From: Granulicella aggregans
GTDB lineage: Bacteria; Acidobacteriota; Terriglobia; Terriglobales; Acidobacteriaceae
Length of the DNA stretch: 64,000 bases
Direction: 5' to 3'
Assembly (NCBI RefSeq): GCF_014203275.1
Contig: NZ_JACHIP010000002.1
Location: 186,001 to 250,000, forward strand
A program made the position numbers and the translations under genes. How positions within the stretch are numbered: the stretch's first letter is position 1; the number at the start of each line of letters is the position of its first letter. The notes under the pieces are model-generated. The model was given only the letters and a program-made list of their open reading frames with translations, did not search any database and was not told where the DNA came from. Positions 1 through 8,715 of the stretch are shown one piece after another.

Positions 1-124
1 ATTTGCCACCGGCTCATCTCTCCGCGCGACGACCCCTTGCGGCAGCGGCTCACTCTACGACGGCCCGCGATATTGGAGCGCGGGGACTCACGAACCAATT
101 CCACCCACAAAGACAGGCTATCGC

Positions 125-1411
125 CTAAGCGCCCCCGCCGTCTTGCCCGCCACCGAAGTTCCATGGCGACAGTGTCATCGAAGCAGTTCCCTTCGGTGTG
201 GCCGTCAAAATCGGCTCGACTCCCGAAAGCACCGTGATCGCCGTCAGCCCAGCGCTACCCGGGGTCTTCTCCGCGACGATCATCAGGGTCTGGCCGATAT
301 GGAGATCGCTCAGTGAACCCTGCGGAAGCCGGGTTACGAGCTGCGAGAGGTCTCCGCCCGCTGACCCGGTTCCGGAACCCCTTTGTTCGGAGTGTGGGTC
401 GCCAACCGCAACCGCCGCGGCTGGAGGCAGCTTCGGCTTATCGACTCCGCCAGAGGCGGCCGCTTGATCGCTACCCTTCGCACGGGCAGCGAAACGGGCG
501 GCGGCCTCTGGTGGCAGGGCGCGGAGGCTGGAGTTGGCGGTCACTGTAATGGAATACGACTTCTTGCTGGAAATATCTGTCAGCGTGAAGGTCTGCGAAG
601 CGGCGTCGATCGCCGTCACTGTGCCTGCCAGGTTTTCGAATGCCCCGGTTACGATCTCGTCAGCTTTGATGGAACTCCCGTCTGGAGCCTTGTCCCCTCG
701 GGCGCGAAGCTGGTCGCCCACCTGAATCTGGTCCCGAGTGCCCACCACTGCGTCCGCGAACTTGACCGAGCCATTGGCATAGCGCCGGTAGACGGTCGAG
801 GACAGGGTCTCCACCGCGATCTTCTTGCCGCGTGAGTTGATCGTGATCGTACCGCTGGCCGGATCGACGCCACCTACCAAGCCACCCAGGCCGCGCTTCT
901 GCCAGTCAGCCTGCTCGGCTTCGTTCTTCTGCGCAATGTCGATCGATTTCATCAGGATGACCCGCGAGACAGTCATGGCGTCTGGAGCATCCTGATGGCC
1001 GGTAACAAGGACGCGGTCACCCGTCTCAATATCGCTCAGGGCAATTGTCTGGGCCGTCTTCAGGTCGGTGCTTCCGGGCGCGACTTGGAGCACCTTCGCT
1101 CCATCGACGACACTTACGGAGACGGTCTGGCCCGCGTCATTGGCGATGATCAGCTTATTAGGTGTGACCTGCTTGACGACACCGATCAGCTTGGAGGGCG
1201 CGGTCGCCTGCGCATACGCCCGAATGGAGGTCCCAGGTAGGACCAGAACAGCTAGCGGTGCAAGACTCAGGCATACCTGCATCGTCACGCTTCGCGAAGC
1301 GTAGAACGCCTTGCGGACAACGGCCCGGGGTGCTGCGCTCTGGGTCGTTCTACCGCTGAATTTCCTTCGGATTTCGCCCTGCATCTCGTTTTGAGTCATC
1401 AACTGGATCAT
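125..1411 (-). CDS. DUF5666-type secreted protein
   Basis: A 428-residue protein of unknown function. A hydrophobic stretch at about residues 43-66, ending in an Ala-x-Ala-like site (AYAQA), looks like a signal peptide after an unusually long, basic N-terminus; the true start may be a downstream Met (residue 5 or 10). The mature part holds repeated beta-rich units of the form 'G.V..v......i.i....g....v.v' interspersed with phrases such as IETGDRVLVTG and IQVGDQLRARG, the pattern of DUF5666/OB-like repeats that are frequent in Acidobacteriota exported proteins. The tail is Gly-rich (GGGQDGGGA). It is transcribed away from the gvpL-like gene, with a 445-base divergent intergenic region. No enzymatic residues are apparent; a cell-envelope role is inferred only from the signal peptide. 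Confidence 0.7.
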   Translation of the reverse strand: MIQLMTQNEMQGEIRRKFSGRTTQSAAPRAVVRKAFYASRSVTMQVCLSLAPLAVLVLPGTSIRAYAQATAPSKLIGVVKQVTPNKLIIANDAGQTVSVSVVDGAKVLQVAPGSTDLKTAQTIALSDIETGDRVLVTGHQDAPDAMTVSRVILMKSIDIAQKNEAEQADWQKRGLGGLVGGVDPASGTITINSRGKKIAVETLSSTVYRRYANGSVKFADAVVGTRDQIQVGDQLRARGDKAPDGSSIKADEIVTGAFENLAGTVTAIDAASQTFTLTDISSKKSYSITVTANSSLRALPPEAAARFAARAKGSDQAAASGGVDKPKLPPAAAVAVGDPHSEQRGSGTGSAGGDLSQLVTRLPQGSLSDLHIGQTLMIVAEKTPGSAGLTAITVLSGVEPILTATPKGTASMTLSPWNFGGGQDGGGA

Positions 1412-1856
1412 CTCTTTTTCTTCTTTGGAAGGTCGGGCTCGTGAAGTTTTGCCGAATTAAGTTTAACTCTCAATTATTTAGGAGACGAAAAGTGGGGGTG
1501 AAAGTTTCCCGCCCACAACCATATATTGCTGGCCCCGGCCTCTGAAGGATGAGCCTTACCGCAGCAGGCGGTGGCCCGAATAATCGATTAAGGTCTGGGG
1601 ACATTTGAGGGTTTCAACGGACAGCCCTCAAAGCAGTTATCGCTAACGTGATTTAAATGCGTTTTCCCAAGAAAGATTTGTTGCCAATTGTCGTTTCGTA
1701 GGCATAGTATCCGTCTCGGCTCGATACAGTTTTGGGACCCGCAAGCCGTATCAAATCAAAGTACAACGATTTACACGTTCCCCCGTACAGTGCCGCATTT
1801 CCACAAAATCACTCCTGACAGGGTTAGCCCTTCAGTGTTCTCTGGAGCGAAGAAAA
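1412..1856. other. Divergent intergenic region
   Basis: A 445-base AT-richer stretch between the divergently transcribed DUF5666 and GvpL/F-like genes. It must carry the promoters of both. No convincing gene was seen; short open frames here have no recognisable content. A candidate promoter facing the GvpL/F gene is listed separately. Confidence 0.5.
1681..1710 (+). promoter_or_regulatory. Candidate sigma70-type promoter for gvpL-like gene
   Basis: TTGCCA at 1681-1686 and TAGTAT at 1705-1710, separated by 18 bases, resemble -35 and -10 boxes pointing towards the gene at 1857, which would leave an untranslated leader of about 140 bases. This is pattern matching only. Confidence 0.25.
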
Positions 1857-2594
1857 ATGTCTTGGTACGCCTACTGCATCGCAGAACGTAAAGTCTTTCC
1901 CGAGCTCGGACGGCATCGCCGCCCCATTCCTCTTGCCGGAGTCACTGGACTCTTCGGCAATCAGACCTTCCTCTTCCCGGCAGGCGATCTGGCGGTCATC
2001 GTCTCCGAACACAGCGCCGAAGACTCCGCCCGCACCGATCAGCAGGTCGCAAAGGACCACGCCCGCGTCATTAGTGAGTGCTTCAAGCTCTCCACCGTCC
2101 TGCCCTTCCGCTTCAACACCACCTTCGCCGATGACGACTGCCTGCGCCGTTCCGTCCGTTCGAACCAGAGACACTTCCTAGCCAACGTGGAGCGGCTTCG
2201 CGGCAAGGCCGAGATGCACCTCAAGGTGCTTGTTGACGACATCTGCCCCGGAACCTCTGCCCGCGACATGACGGTTGGGCAACAATACCTCACCAGCCTT
2301 CGCGAGAGCGCCAGCCGTCAACGCGAGCGTCAGTCCAAGGCGCGCGCCTTATCACTGCAGATGCACCGCATGTTCCTACCCCTCGCCGAGGAGATCACCT
2401 GCAAACGGATCGACTCCGGCAAGATGCTTCTCGATATCGCGCACTTGATCGATAACAAGACCATCGAGCGGTATCAGAATAAGTATTCTTCAGCGACTCA
2501 GCAATTGAAAGAGTGCCGCATGCAGCTGTCCGGCCCCTGGCCTCCCTATCACTTCGTTCATAAGAGCAACTCCGCTCCGACACACAACGCTTAG
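1857..2594 (+). CDS. GvpL/GvpF-family gas vesicle protein, orphan
   Basis: A 245-residue protein that matches the GvpL/GvpF family: the N-terminus WYAYCIAE, a central 'VLPFRFNTTFADD' segment and the C-terminal family signature LSGPWPPYHFV (residues about 224-234). In gas-vesicle producers GvpF/L are minor structural or assembly proteins that bind GvpA. Length is typical (about 210-280 residues). No gvpA, gvpN or other gas vesicle gene lies in the window; neighbours are a DUF5666 protein and an OmpA-family protein, so buoyancy is not supported by context and the role here is unknown. A strong hairpin terminator follows directly, so the gene appears to be monocistronic. The final residues (after FVHKSNSAPTHNA) are unrelated to the family. 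Confidence 0.8.
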   Translation: MSWYAYCIAERKVFPELGRHRRPIPLAGVTGLFGNQTFLFPAGDLAVIVSEHSAEDSARTDQQVAKDHARVISECFKLSTVLPFRFNTTFADDDCLRRSVRSNQRHFLANVERLRGKAEMHLKVLVDDICPGTSARDMTVGQQYLTSLRESASRQRERQSKARALSLQMHRMFLPLAEEITCKRIDSGKMLLDIAHLIDNKTIERYQNKYSSATQQLKECRMQLSGPWPPYHFVHKSNSAPTHNA

Positions 2595-2617
2595 CCCACA
2601 AAATACATCTGAAGCAA

Positions 2618-2650
2618 GCAAAAACCTCCCAACCACTGGGAGGTTTTTGC
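2618..2650 (+). terminator. Rho-independent terminator after gvpL-like gene
   Basis: Perfect 13-base inverted repeat: GCAAAAACCTCCC at 2618-2630 and GGGAGGTTTTTGC at 2638-2650, with a 7-base loop. The descending arm carries a run of five T. It lies 24 bases after the stop codon at 2594. Confidence 0.8.
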
Positions 2651-2826
2651 ATTTGGCGATCAACCGAATCATCGACTCTGCGTGAACGCACGGGACTACC
2701 TTTGCAGATACCCGGGCATCGTATCTGTCATCGGTCCTATGCGCACGCGGGATTGTGCCGGTCTTAGCTGCTGCGAAGAAATTGCTTCATGCAAGCAGCC
2801 CGGCAAGATGTAAGGAGATTACGCTG

Positions 2827-4461
2827 ATGATGCACGACAGCTCGAAAAATTTCAAGTTCTCTGGATTTAGCCTTAACTCTCTCGCCATGTCTACCTTTAC
2901 ACCTCTGGCACTGGCCGCTGTTTCTCTTCTCCCTATCACATCGACTCCTTTCGCGGCCGCGCAGGAACAGAATCCCACGGCCAACAACGAGCCCCGTCCT
3001 CAGGACAACCAGATTACGCAGCAGAATGGCATCTACATCTATCGCGTAAAAGTCGTCCAACGCGATCTTGATGCTGTGAACTACTTGCATCGGAGCGGGT
3101 CAACCACTATCGGCTTCGAGGGAACAGCGCTGCTACCCCTAGCAAAGGGAGAAGCGAAGGTTGAGAGCCAGCGCGGCGGCATCACCATCGACGCGAGCTT
3201 CAAGGGCCTCACGCCTGCCAATGGCTTCGGTCCCGAATACCTGACCTACGTTCTCTGGGCCATCACGCCAGACGGTCGCCCTGCAAATCTCGGCGAAGTC
3301 CTTCCCTCCGGCAACAAGAACACGATCCACGTCACGACCGCCTTCCAGTCCTTTGGCTTGATCGTAACGGCTGAACCTTATTACTCCGTCAGTCAGCCCA
3401 GCGACGTGGTGGTGATGCAGAATGTCATCAAGCAGGACAAGACCACTGGCGTACTTGAGAAGGTCAATGCTCACTACACGCTCCTTCCGCGTGGACTCTA
3501 TGCAGAGACAGACGGAGCCAAGTCCAACGCTAACCCGATCACTCGCGATATGAAGTCGCCGCTTGAGATCTACGAGGCGCACAATGCCTTCCGCATTGCC
3601 CAGTCAGTCGGAGCGGATAAGTACTCGCCCGACATCATGCGCGAAGCGGCGGAAGATCTGAAGAACGCCGATGACATGGACTCCAACAAACATGGCGATC
3701 GCAAGATGGAGATCACCTTCGCCCGCCAGGTAGTCCAGCGGTCGGAGGATGCTCGCATCGACACTCTGCGCAAGCAGGCAGCCGAGCGCCAGCGCAACGC
3801 TGACCTTGCGCAGCAGCAGGCTCAAAAGGAAGCAGCTCAATCCGCCGCCGATGCTCAACAGTCGCAACTGGCAGCCGCACAGGCACAGGCTGCAAAGGAA
3901 AAGGCTGACGCAGAGCGTGCTCGTGCTGAAGCTGACGCCGCCGATGCTCGTGCCCGGGCAGCAGAAGCGACCAAGGCAGCCAACCAGAGCGTTGCAGATG
4001 CCAACGCCATTCGCGAAAGACTGAAGGCGCAGCTCAACAGCGTCCTCCAGACCAACGAAACCGCACGCGGTCTCATCGTGAACATGTCGGATGTGCTCTT
4101 TGATACCGGCAAGTACACCCTGAAGCCCGGTACTCAGGTTGCTCTCGCCAAGGTGTCAGGCATTCTCGCCGCCTATCCTTCACTCAAGCTTCAGGTTGAG
4201 GGGTACACCGACATAGTGGGTGGCGACGCGTACAACCAGAAGCTCTCTGAGAATCGCGCGGGAGCCGTCAAGGACTTCCTAGTCTCTCAGGGCGTCTCCA
4301 TCAACAACATCACTGCGGCAGGCTACGGTAAGGCCAACCCCGTCGCGGACAATGGCACCGCAGCAGGACGTGCGCAGAACCGCCGTGTACAGCTAGTTGT
4401 CTCGGGTGATGCCATCGGCGTGCAGCAAAGTGGTCCCGATACGGCAGCACCTCAACAGTAA
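2827..4461 (+). CDS. OmpA-family outer membrane protein with coiled coil
   Basis: The start at 2827 is chosen because AAGGAG lies at 2812-2817, nine bases upstream; a longer reading frame begins at 2755. The product of 544 residues has a signal peptide of about 45 residues ending near FAAAQEQN. A roughly 200-residue globular region of unknown fold follows, then a long Ala/Gln/Lys/Glu-rich coiled coil (about residues 310-400 with repeats of the type AEADAADARA), then a C-terminal OmpA domain with VLFDTGKYTLKPG, the peptidoglycan-binding segment VEGYTDIVGG, the NxxLSxxRA-like segment NQKLSENRA, and GKANPVADN/RAQNRRVQ. Such proteins anchor the outer membrane to peptidoglycan. No partner gene is adjacent; a terminator follows. 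The N-terminal domain has no name that I can support. Confidence 0.85.
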   Translation: MMHDSSKNFKFSGFSLNSLAMSTFTPLALAAVSLLPITSTPFAAAQEQNPTANNEPRPQDNQITQQNGIYIYRVKVVQRDLDAVNYLHRSGSTTIGFEGTALLPLAKGEAKVESQRGGITIDASFKGLTPANGFGPEYLTYVLWAITPDGRPANLGEVLPSGNKNTIHVTTAFQSFGLIVTAEPYYSVSQPSDVVVMQNVIKQDKTTGVLEKVNAHYTLLPRGLYAETDGAKSNANPITRDMKSPLEIYEAHNAFRIAQSVGADKYSPDIMREAAEDLKNADDMDSNKHGDRKMEITFARQVVQRSEDARIDTLRKQAAERQRNADLAQQQAQKEAAQSAADAQQSQLAAAQAQAAKEKADAERARAEADAADARARAAEATKAANQSVADANAIRERLKAQLNSVLQTNETARGLIVNMSDVLFDTGKYTLKPGTQVALAKVSGILAAYPSLKLQVEGYTDIVGGDAYNQKLSENRAGAVKDFLVSQGVSINNITAAGYGKANPVADNGTAAGRAQNRRVQLVVSGDAIGVQQSGPDTAAPQQ

Positions 4462-4487
4462 CCTCCACGTTGTTTGGACAGAGTGAC

Positions 4488-4516
4488 AAGGGAGAGGCGA
4501 TTGCCTCTCCCTTTCT
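4488..4516 (+). terminator. Rho-independent terminator after OmpA-family gene
   Basis: AAGGGAGAGGC at 4488-4498 pairs with GCCTCTCCCTT at 4503-4513 across a four-base loop, followed by T-rich sequence. It lies 26 bases past the stop codon at 4461 and separates this gene from the SDR gene. Confidence 0.75.
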
Positions 4517-4562
4517 CTTTGGGCAACCTCATGGAAAGCTGAGATCGTGAAAACATAGCACC

Positions 4563-5336
4563 ATGGCTACCCTTCGCGGCAAAACAGTTCTCATCACCGG
4601 CGCAAGCTCCGGCATTGGCAAGGCAACCGCAATCGCATTCGCGCAGGAAGGCGCAAGAATCCTTATCTGCAGCCGCCGCCTCGCTCCGCTGGAAGAGACG
4701 GTGCGTGAGCTCACAGCCTCTGGTGCGGATAGCGCCTATGCTTTCGCTCTCGACGTCTCCGACCGCATCGCCGTCGAGCGCACTCTCTGTAATCTCCCCA
4801 CGGAGTGGCGCGATATTGACATTCTCGTCAACAACGCCGGTCTCAGCCGCGGTCTCAACAAGGTCTACGAACAGGACCCTGAAGACTGGCAGGAGATGAT
4901 CGACACCAACGTACTCGGCCTGCTGCACGTCACTCGTGCCATCGTCCCCCGCATGGTCGAGCGCAGCGTTGGCCACGTCATCAATCTCGGCTCAACCGCA
5001 GGACACATGACCTACGCCAACGGCACCGTCTACTGCGCCAGCAAGGCCGCCGAGATGGCAATCACTGAAGGACTGAAACTTGATCTGATGGGAACGCCGG
5101 TGCGCGTCACGACAGTGGATCCGGGGATGGTCGAAACAGATTTCTCAAAGGTCCGCTTTCGCGGCGACGAAGAAAAGGCGGCGAAGGTTTACGCCAACAT
5201 CACTCCGCTTCAGCCCTCGGACGTTGCCGATGCGATCGTCTGGGTGGCCAGTCGGCCAGCACACGTTAACGTCCACAGCATATTGATCACCAGCATCGAC
5301 CAGGGAAATTCCATGGTGCTGAATCGCCGCGGCTAG
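4563..5336 (+). CDS. SDR-family NAD(P)-dependent oxidoreductase (YdfG-like)
   Basis: A 257-residue classical short-chain dehydrogenase. Visible motifs: the cofactor-binding TGASSGIG at residues 13-20, NNAG near 90, the catalytic Ser in NLGSTAGH, and the catalytic YCASK with Tyr157 and Lys161, followed by VDPGMVETDFS. The whole pattern, including the ILVNNAGLSRGL and NGTVYCASKAA segments, matches the YdfG/3-hydroxy acid (serine, 3-hydroxypropionate) dehydrogenase group. An Arg pair after the first beta-alpha unit (CSRRLAPLEE) suggests NADP(H). The physiological substrate cannot be read from the sequence. It is a single gene between a terminator and an opposing small gene. Confidence 0.85.
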   Translation: MATLRGKTVLITGASSGIGKATAIAFAQEGARILICSRRLAPLEETVRELTASGADSAYAFALDVSDRIAVERTLCNLPTEWRDIDILVNNAGLSRGLNKVYEQDPEDWQEMIDTNVLGLLHVTRAIVPRMVERSVGHVINLGSTAGHMTYANGTVYCASKAAEMAITEGLKLDLMGTPVRVTTVDPGMVETDFSKVRFRGDEEKAAKVYANITPLQPSDVADAIVWVASRPAHVNVHSILITSIDQGNSMVLNRRG

Positions 5337-5344
5337 TACATCGT

Positions 5345-5593
5345 TTAGAGGTGTAGCGTCCAGCCCAGTTCAGAGAGTTTCTCTTCGATGTCGATCAAGG
5401 CAGCAGAGAGTGCGGAGCGTCGGTGAGGACTTGCTGTGCGCTCGGAGAGAATGCGCTCCCGCTGCATCGCCAGCGCCTGGACTCGCCGCTTCTTTTCGGC
5501 GTCGTCAGAAACATTTCCTTTGATAACTGGCTTAGGCATAGCAGCGACGTTTTGCTGCTCCTCGACGGATTTGCTCTCCCAACCCTTCGACAT
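5345..5593 (-). CDS. Small hypothetical protein
   Basis: An open frame of 82 residues from ATG at 5593 (a TTG six bases upstream is an alternative start). The product is charged and predicted largely helical, with QALAMQRERILSERTASPHRR in the middle and LSELGW near the end; it resembles small conserved acidobacterial proteins of unknown function. No signal peptide, membrane segment or metal site is visible. It converges on the SDR gene, with 8 bases between stops. The call as a real gene rests on its amino acid composition and lack of a competing frame. Confidence 0.5.
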   Translation of the reverse strand: MSKGWESKSVEEQQNVAAMPKPVIKGNVSDDAEKKRRVQALAMQRERILSERTASPHRRSALSAALIDIEEKLSELGWTLHL

Positions 5594-5747
5594 AATCAAA
5601 TTCTACGCTCTTCGTTGAATTCGGTTCTCGTATGGTCAGACGAAAACCGCAGATGGACTTCTTTTCCTATGCCGCACAACGTGAGAGACTTCGCGGCTAT
5701 ACCTATAATCGAGCCTGCATCGGAAGATCTCCGGAGATGAAATCAGC

Positions 5748-6689
5748 GTGATTGTAGAGATAACAGGGCTCAGGAAGATTTACGAAGGCAAGCAGCGTGT
5801 CGTGGCCGTCGATGGTATCGATCTTGGCGTGCGCGAAGGTGAGATCTACGGCCTCCTTGGACCCAACGGTGCCGGCAAGACCACCACCATCAGCGTCTGC
5901 ACAACCCGCGCGCTGCCCTCTGAAGGAGTCGTCCGCATCAACGGAATCGACGTCGTCAAATCTGCCGCCGTCGCAAGAACCTGCATCGGCGTGGTCCCCC
6001 AATACAACACACTCGACCGCGCCTGCACCATCTTCGAGAACATCAATTTTCATTGCCGATACTTTGGATTTTCGAGGGCCGACGCGAAGCAGCGAACGGA
6101 ACAACTCCTCGAACAGTTCCACCTCTCCGAGCGTGCCGGCGCCTATCCGTCTCAGCTCTCCGGCGGTCTTGCTCAGCGCGTACAGATCGCCCGCGCCATC
6201 GCCCACCGCCCCAAGGTGCTCTTTCTCGATGAGCCGAGCGCAGGCCTTGATCCGCAGTCGCGCATCGCCATGTGGGAGGCCGTTTCCGGGCTTCGCAAGG
6301 AAGGCATCACCGTCGTCCTGACGACCCACTACATGGAGGAGGCCGACGAACTCTGCGACCGCGTCGCCATAATCGACCATGGGAAGATCCTCGTCGAAGA
6401 CACGCCCGCTGCACTCAAGCAATCGATCGGCGCACAGCGTCTTTACGATCTAGACCTTCGCAGCGAAGGAGACCACGCCGCTCTCACCGCATTGCTAGAG
6501 CAGCTTGCCGGCGTCACCTCGGTCGAAAGTTTACCCAGTGGCCTACGAATCTTCGCAGACAGCGCAGACGGCCTACTCGCCGGGATCGTCAATACCGCCA
6601 ATCCCTACGGCCTGCGCGACCTCCGCATTACCGAGACGAGCCTGGAAACCGTCTTTATCAAGCTCACCGGCAGAGACCTTCGCGAATAA
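5748..6689 (+). CDS. ABC transporter ATP-binding protein (ABC-2 exporter type)
   Basis: A 313-residue nucleotide-binding subunit with GTG start (GGAG at 5732-5735 upstream). Motifs in order: Walker A GPNGAGKTT at about residues 41-49, Q-loop VPQYNT near 85, ABC signature LSGGLAQRVQIARA at about 136-149, Walker B and D-loop LFLDEPSAGLD near 157-167, and the switch His in TTHYMEEAD. The C-terminal 80 residues match the extension seen in DrrA/NodI/CcmA-like exporters. It works with the permease encoded 93 bases downstream; substrate unknown (drug, polysaccharide or lipid exporters all have this architecture). Confidence 0.9.
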   Translation: MIVEITGLRKIYEGKQRVVAVDGIDLGVREGEIYGLLGPNGAGKTTTISVCTTRALPSEGVVRINGIDVVKSAAVARTCIGVVPQYNTLDRACTIFENINFHCRYFGFSRADAKQRTEQLLEQFHLSERAGAYPSQLSGGLAQRVQIARAIAHRPKVLFLDEPSAGLDPQSRIAMWEAVSGLRKEGITVVLTTHYMEEADELCDRVAIIDHGKILVEDTPAALKQSIGAQRLYDLDLRSEGDHAALTALLEQLAGVTSVESLPSGLRIFADSADGLLAGIVNTANPYGLRDLRITETSLETVFIKLTGRDLRE

Positions 6690-6704
6690 CTCTCTTCCTT
6701 TGTC

Positions 6705-6725
6705 ATCCTTCGCGTAGCGGAGGAT
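6705..6725. repeat. Short palindromic intergenic repeat
   Basis: A 21-base near-perfect palindrome (ATCCTTCGC, GTA loop, GCGGAGGAT; one G-T pair) lies in the 93-base gap between the two ABC transporter genes, followed by CTGCTTCCTCTC. From memory, very similar sequences occur repeatedly between genes in Terriglobia genomes; only one copy was noticed in this window. It may act as an RNA hairpin that adjusts relative expression of the two subunits. Confidence 0.4.
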
Positions 6726-6782
6726 CTGCTTCCTCTCTCTGCCGTTGCTGTTGTTCCCAACCCGAAGCCCCACGGAACCCAA

Positions 6783-7649
6783 ATGACCACAGCCATCGCC
6801 ATTCCGCCCCAGGCAAAGATCTCGAAGGCCTCGCTCTATACCCGCGCTTTCCTTGGCCTCTATCTGCGCGACCTCTACGTGCTGCGTCGCGAACTCTTCC
6901 CCTTCGCCATCCGCGTCTGCATGAATCCGTTGCTTTTTCTCTTCGTCTTCACCTACGTGATCCCAGGAATGAGTAGCCATGGCGGGACCGCCGCGATGAA
7001 CCCCTCTGCAGCTCTGGCCAATTCGGGGATCTCCTACTCCACCGTGCTTCTGCCCGGACTGATGGCCGTCGGCATCATGTTCTCCGGCATCGCAGCCGTC
7101 GCGCTTCCGCTTGCGGTCGAGTTCGGTTCAACTCGCGAGATCGACGATCGCGTTATGTGCCCACTGCCGGTCGCCTTCGTGGCAATCGAAAAGATTATCT
7201 TCTCCGCCATGCAGTCAGTCTTCGCCGCCTGTATCGTCTATCCGCTCGCCTTCTACGTTCCCGCCGTGCACCCCACAACGCACGTCGCGAGTTGGCCGTT
7301 CCTCATCGTTGTCGTCGTGCTCGCCAGCCTTACCGCAGGAGCCCTGGGCCTCACCATTGGCACCAGCGTCAAGCCTTCTCAGATCGGCCTGATCTTCGGC
7401 GTGGTCGTCATCCCAATCACCTTCCTCGGCTGCGTCTACTATCCCTGGGCACTGCTTAGCCACATCAAGTGGCTACAGTATGGCGTCCTAATCAACCCCA
7501 TCGTCTATATGAGCGAGGGACTGCGAGCGGCGCTAACGCCAACGCTCGATCACATGGACCCGGCCGTAATCGTATTGATGCTCTGCGTCGCCCTTACCAC
7601 GCTCACCTGGCTCGGAATGCGGGGCTTCCTTCGGCGGGTGATCGGGTAG
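6783..7649 (+). CDS. ABC-2 type transporter permease
   Basis: A 288-residue integral membrane protein with about six hydrophobic segments, e.g. PLLFLFVFTYVIPGM near 50-65, LLPGLMAVGIMFSGIAAVALPL near 88-110 and a C-terminal segment VIVLMLCVALTTLTWLG. The first periplasmic loop, then the cytoplasmic EIDDRVMCPLPV segment, match the ABC2_membrane family (DrrB/NodJ-like). With the ATP-binding protein just upstream it forms a two-gene exporter, presumably as a dimer of each. The N-terminus is cytoplasmic and longer than usual. The substrate is unknown. It converges on the YpdA-like gene, whose stop lies 4 bases away. Confidence 0.85.
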   Translation: MTTAIAIPPQAKISKASLYTRAFLGLYLRDLYVLRRELFPFAIRVCMNPLLFLFVFTYVIPGMSSHGGTAAMNPSAALANSGISYSTVLLPGLMAVGIMFSGIAAVALPLAVEFGSTREIDDRVMCPLPVAFVAIEKIIFSAMQSVFAACIVYPLAFYVPAVHPTTHVASWPFLIVVVVLASLTAGALGLTIGTSVKPSQIGLIFGVVVIPITFLGCVYYPWALLSHIKWLQYGVLINPIVYMSEGLRAALTPTLDHMDPAVIVLMLCVALTTLTWLGMRGFLRRVIG

Positions 7650-7653
7650 GCGA

Positions 7654-8682
7654 TCAGGCGAAAGCGGGCGAAGGAGAGCCTAGCTTCACCTTCAAGTCGT
7701 CGGCAATCTGTTTGCCGTGGAAGCGTCCGTTTTCAATGAAGATCTCGTTCGTCCGCTCTCCAGCCACGATCACACCCGCTAAATAGATCCCAGGCACATT
7801 GCTCTCCAGCGTCGCCGGATCGCACACCGGGCAGCGGTCGTTGTCGGCGTCCAGTTTCACGCCGAGCCGCTCGATGAAGCTGAAGTCAGGATGATAGCCA
7901 GTTAGAGCAAAGACAAAGTGATTCGGAATCGTGACAGGTCCCTCCGGCGTGACGATTGTAAGATCGTCCTCCCGCACCTCGATCACCGAGCTATTGAAGT
8001 AAGCAGTAATCTCGCCGTTTTTCACTCGATTGTTGATGTCCGGCAGAATCCAATACTTCACATGGGCGTGCATCACCGGCCCGCGATGCACCAGCGTCAC
8101 CTTCGCGCCATGTCGCCAAAGATCAAGGGCGGCGATGGCAGCTGAGTTCTTACCGCCGATGACGACCACATCCAGCCCGAAGAACGGGTGCGGCTCATGG
8201 TAGTAATGGCGAACCTTGCTTAGCTCTTCTCCCGCGATATTCAGATAGTTCGGAAGATCGTAGTAGCCCGTCGCGATGACCAGCTTACGCGCGCGATGCT
8301 TCGTTCTGCGCTCAAACCGATCGGTCGTATGGATGATGAAGTCACCGTCCGATCCTGCGACCGATACCACCGTCTCATACTGCCGCACATCGAGCGCGTA
8401 GTGCTCGGCCACCTTGCGGTAGTACTCCAGGGCCTCCATCCGGTTCGGCTTCTGGTTTGGACTGGAAAAGGGGATGTCCCCGATCTCAAGCAGCTCCGGC
8501 GTTGTGAAGAACGTCATGTGCGCGGGATAGTGAAAGAGCGAGTTGCACAAGCAGCCCTTATCGATCAGCACGGCCTTGAACCCGGCCCGCTTCGCCTCGA
8601 TCGCGCAGGCAAGCCCGGTAGGTCCCGCGCCGATCACCAGCATGTCGTACACTTCGTCGTTCTTCGCCGAAAACTCGCTCAT
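7654..8682 (-). CDS. ypdA: YpdA-like putative bacillithiol disulfide reductase
   Basis: A 342-residue FAD/NADPH pyridine-nucleotide disulfide oxidoreductase-like protein. The FAD Rossmann motif is VIGAGPTGLACAIEAKRAG (from residue 16), the NADPH motif VVVIGGKNSAAIAAL, and the segment FHYPAHMTFFTTPELLEIGD is diagnostic of the YpdA/Bdr family, whose members reduce oxidised bacillithiol. Length matches the family (about 325-340). As recalled, Firmicutes YpdA carries a functionally important Cys in the GGGPCG motif; here that position is Thr22, while Cys44 and Cys46 form a Cys-Leu-Cys pair just after the first beta-alpha-beta unit. The redox mechanism may therefore differ. Neighbours give no bacillithiol biosynthesis genes. 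Confidence 0.8.
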   Translation of the reverse strand: MSEFSAKNDEVYDMLVIGAGPTGLACAIEAKRAGFKAVLIDKGCLCNSLFHYPAHMTFFTTPELLEIGDIPFSSPNQKPNRMEALEYYRKVAEHYALDVRQYETVVSVAGSDGDFIIHTTDRFERRTKHRARKLVIATGYYDLPNYLNIAGEELSKVRHYYHEPHPFFGLDVVVIGGKNSAAIAALDLWRHGAKVTLVHRGPVMHAHVKYWILPDINNRVKNGEITAYFNSSVIEVREDDLTIVTPEGPVTIPNHFVFALTGYHPDFSFIERLGVKLDADNDRCPVCDPATLESNVPGIYLAGVIVAGERTNEIFIENGRFHGKQIADDLKVKLGSPSPAFA

Positions 8683-8715
8683 ATCCCATTCTATCGAATC
8701 GGAATCATCGCGAAT

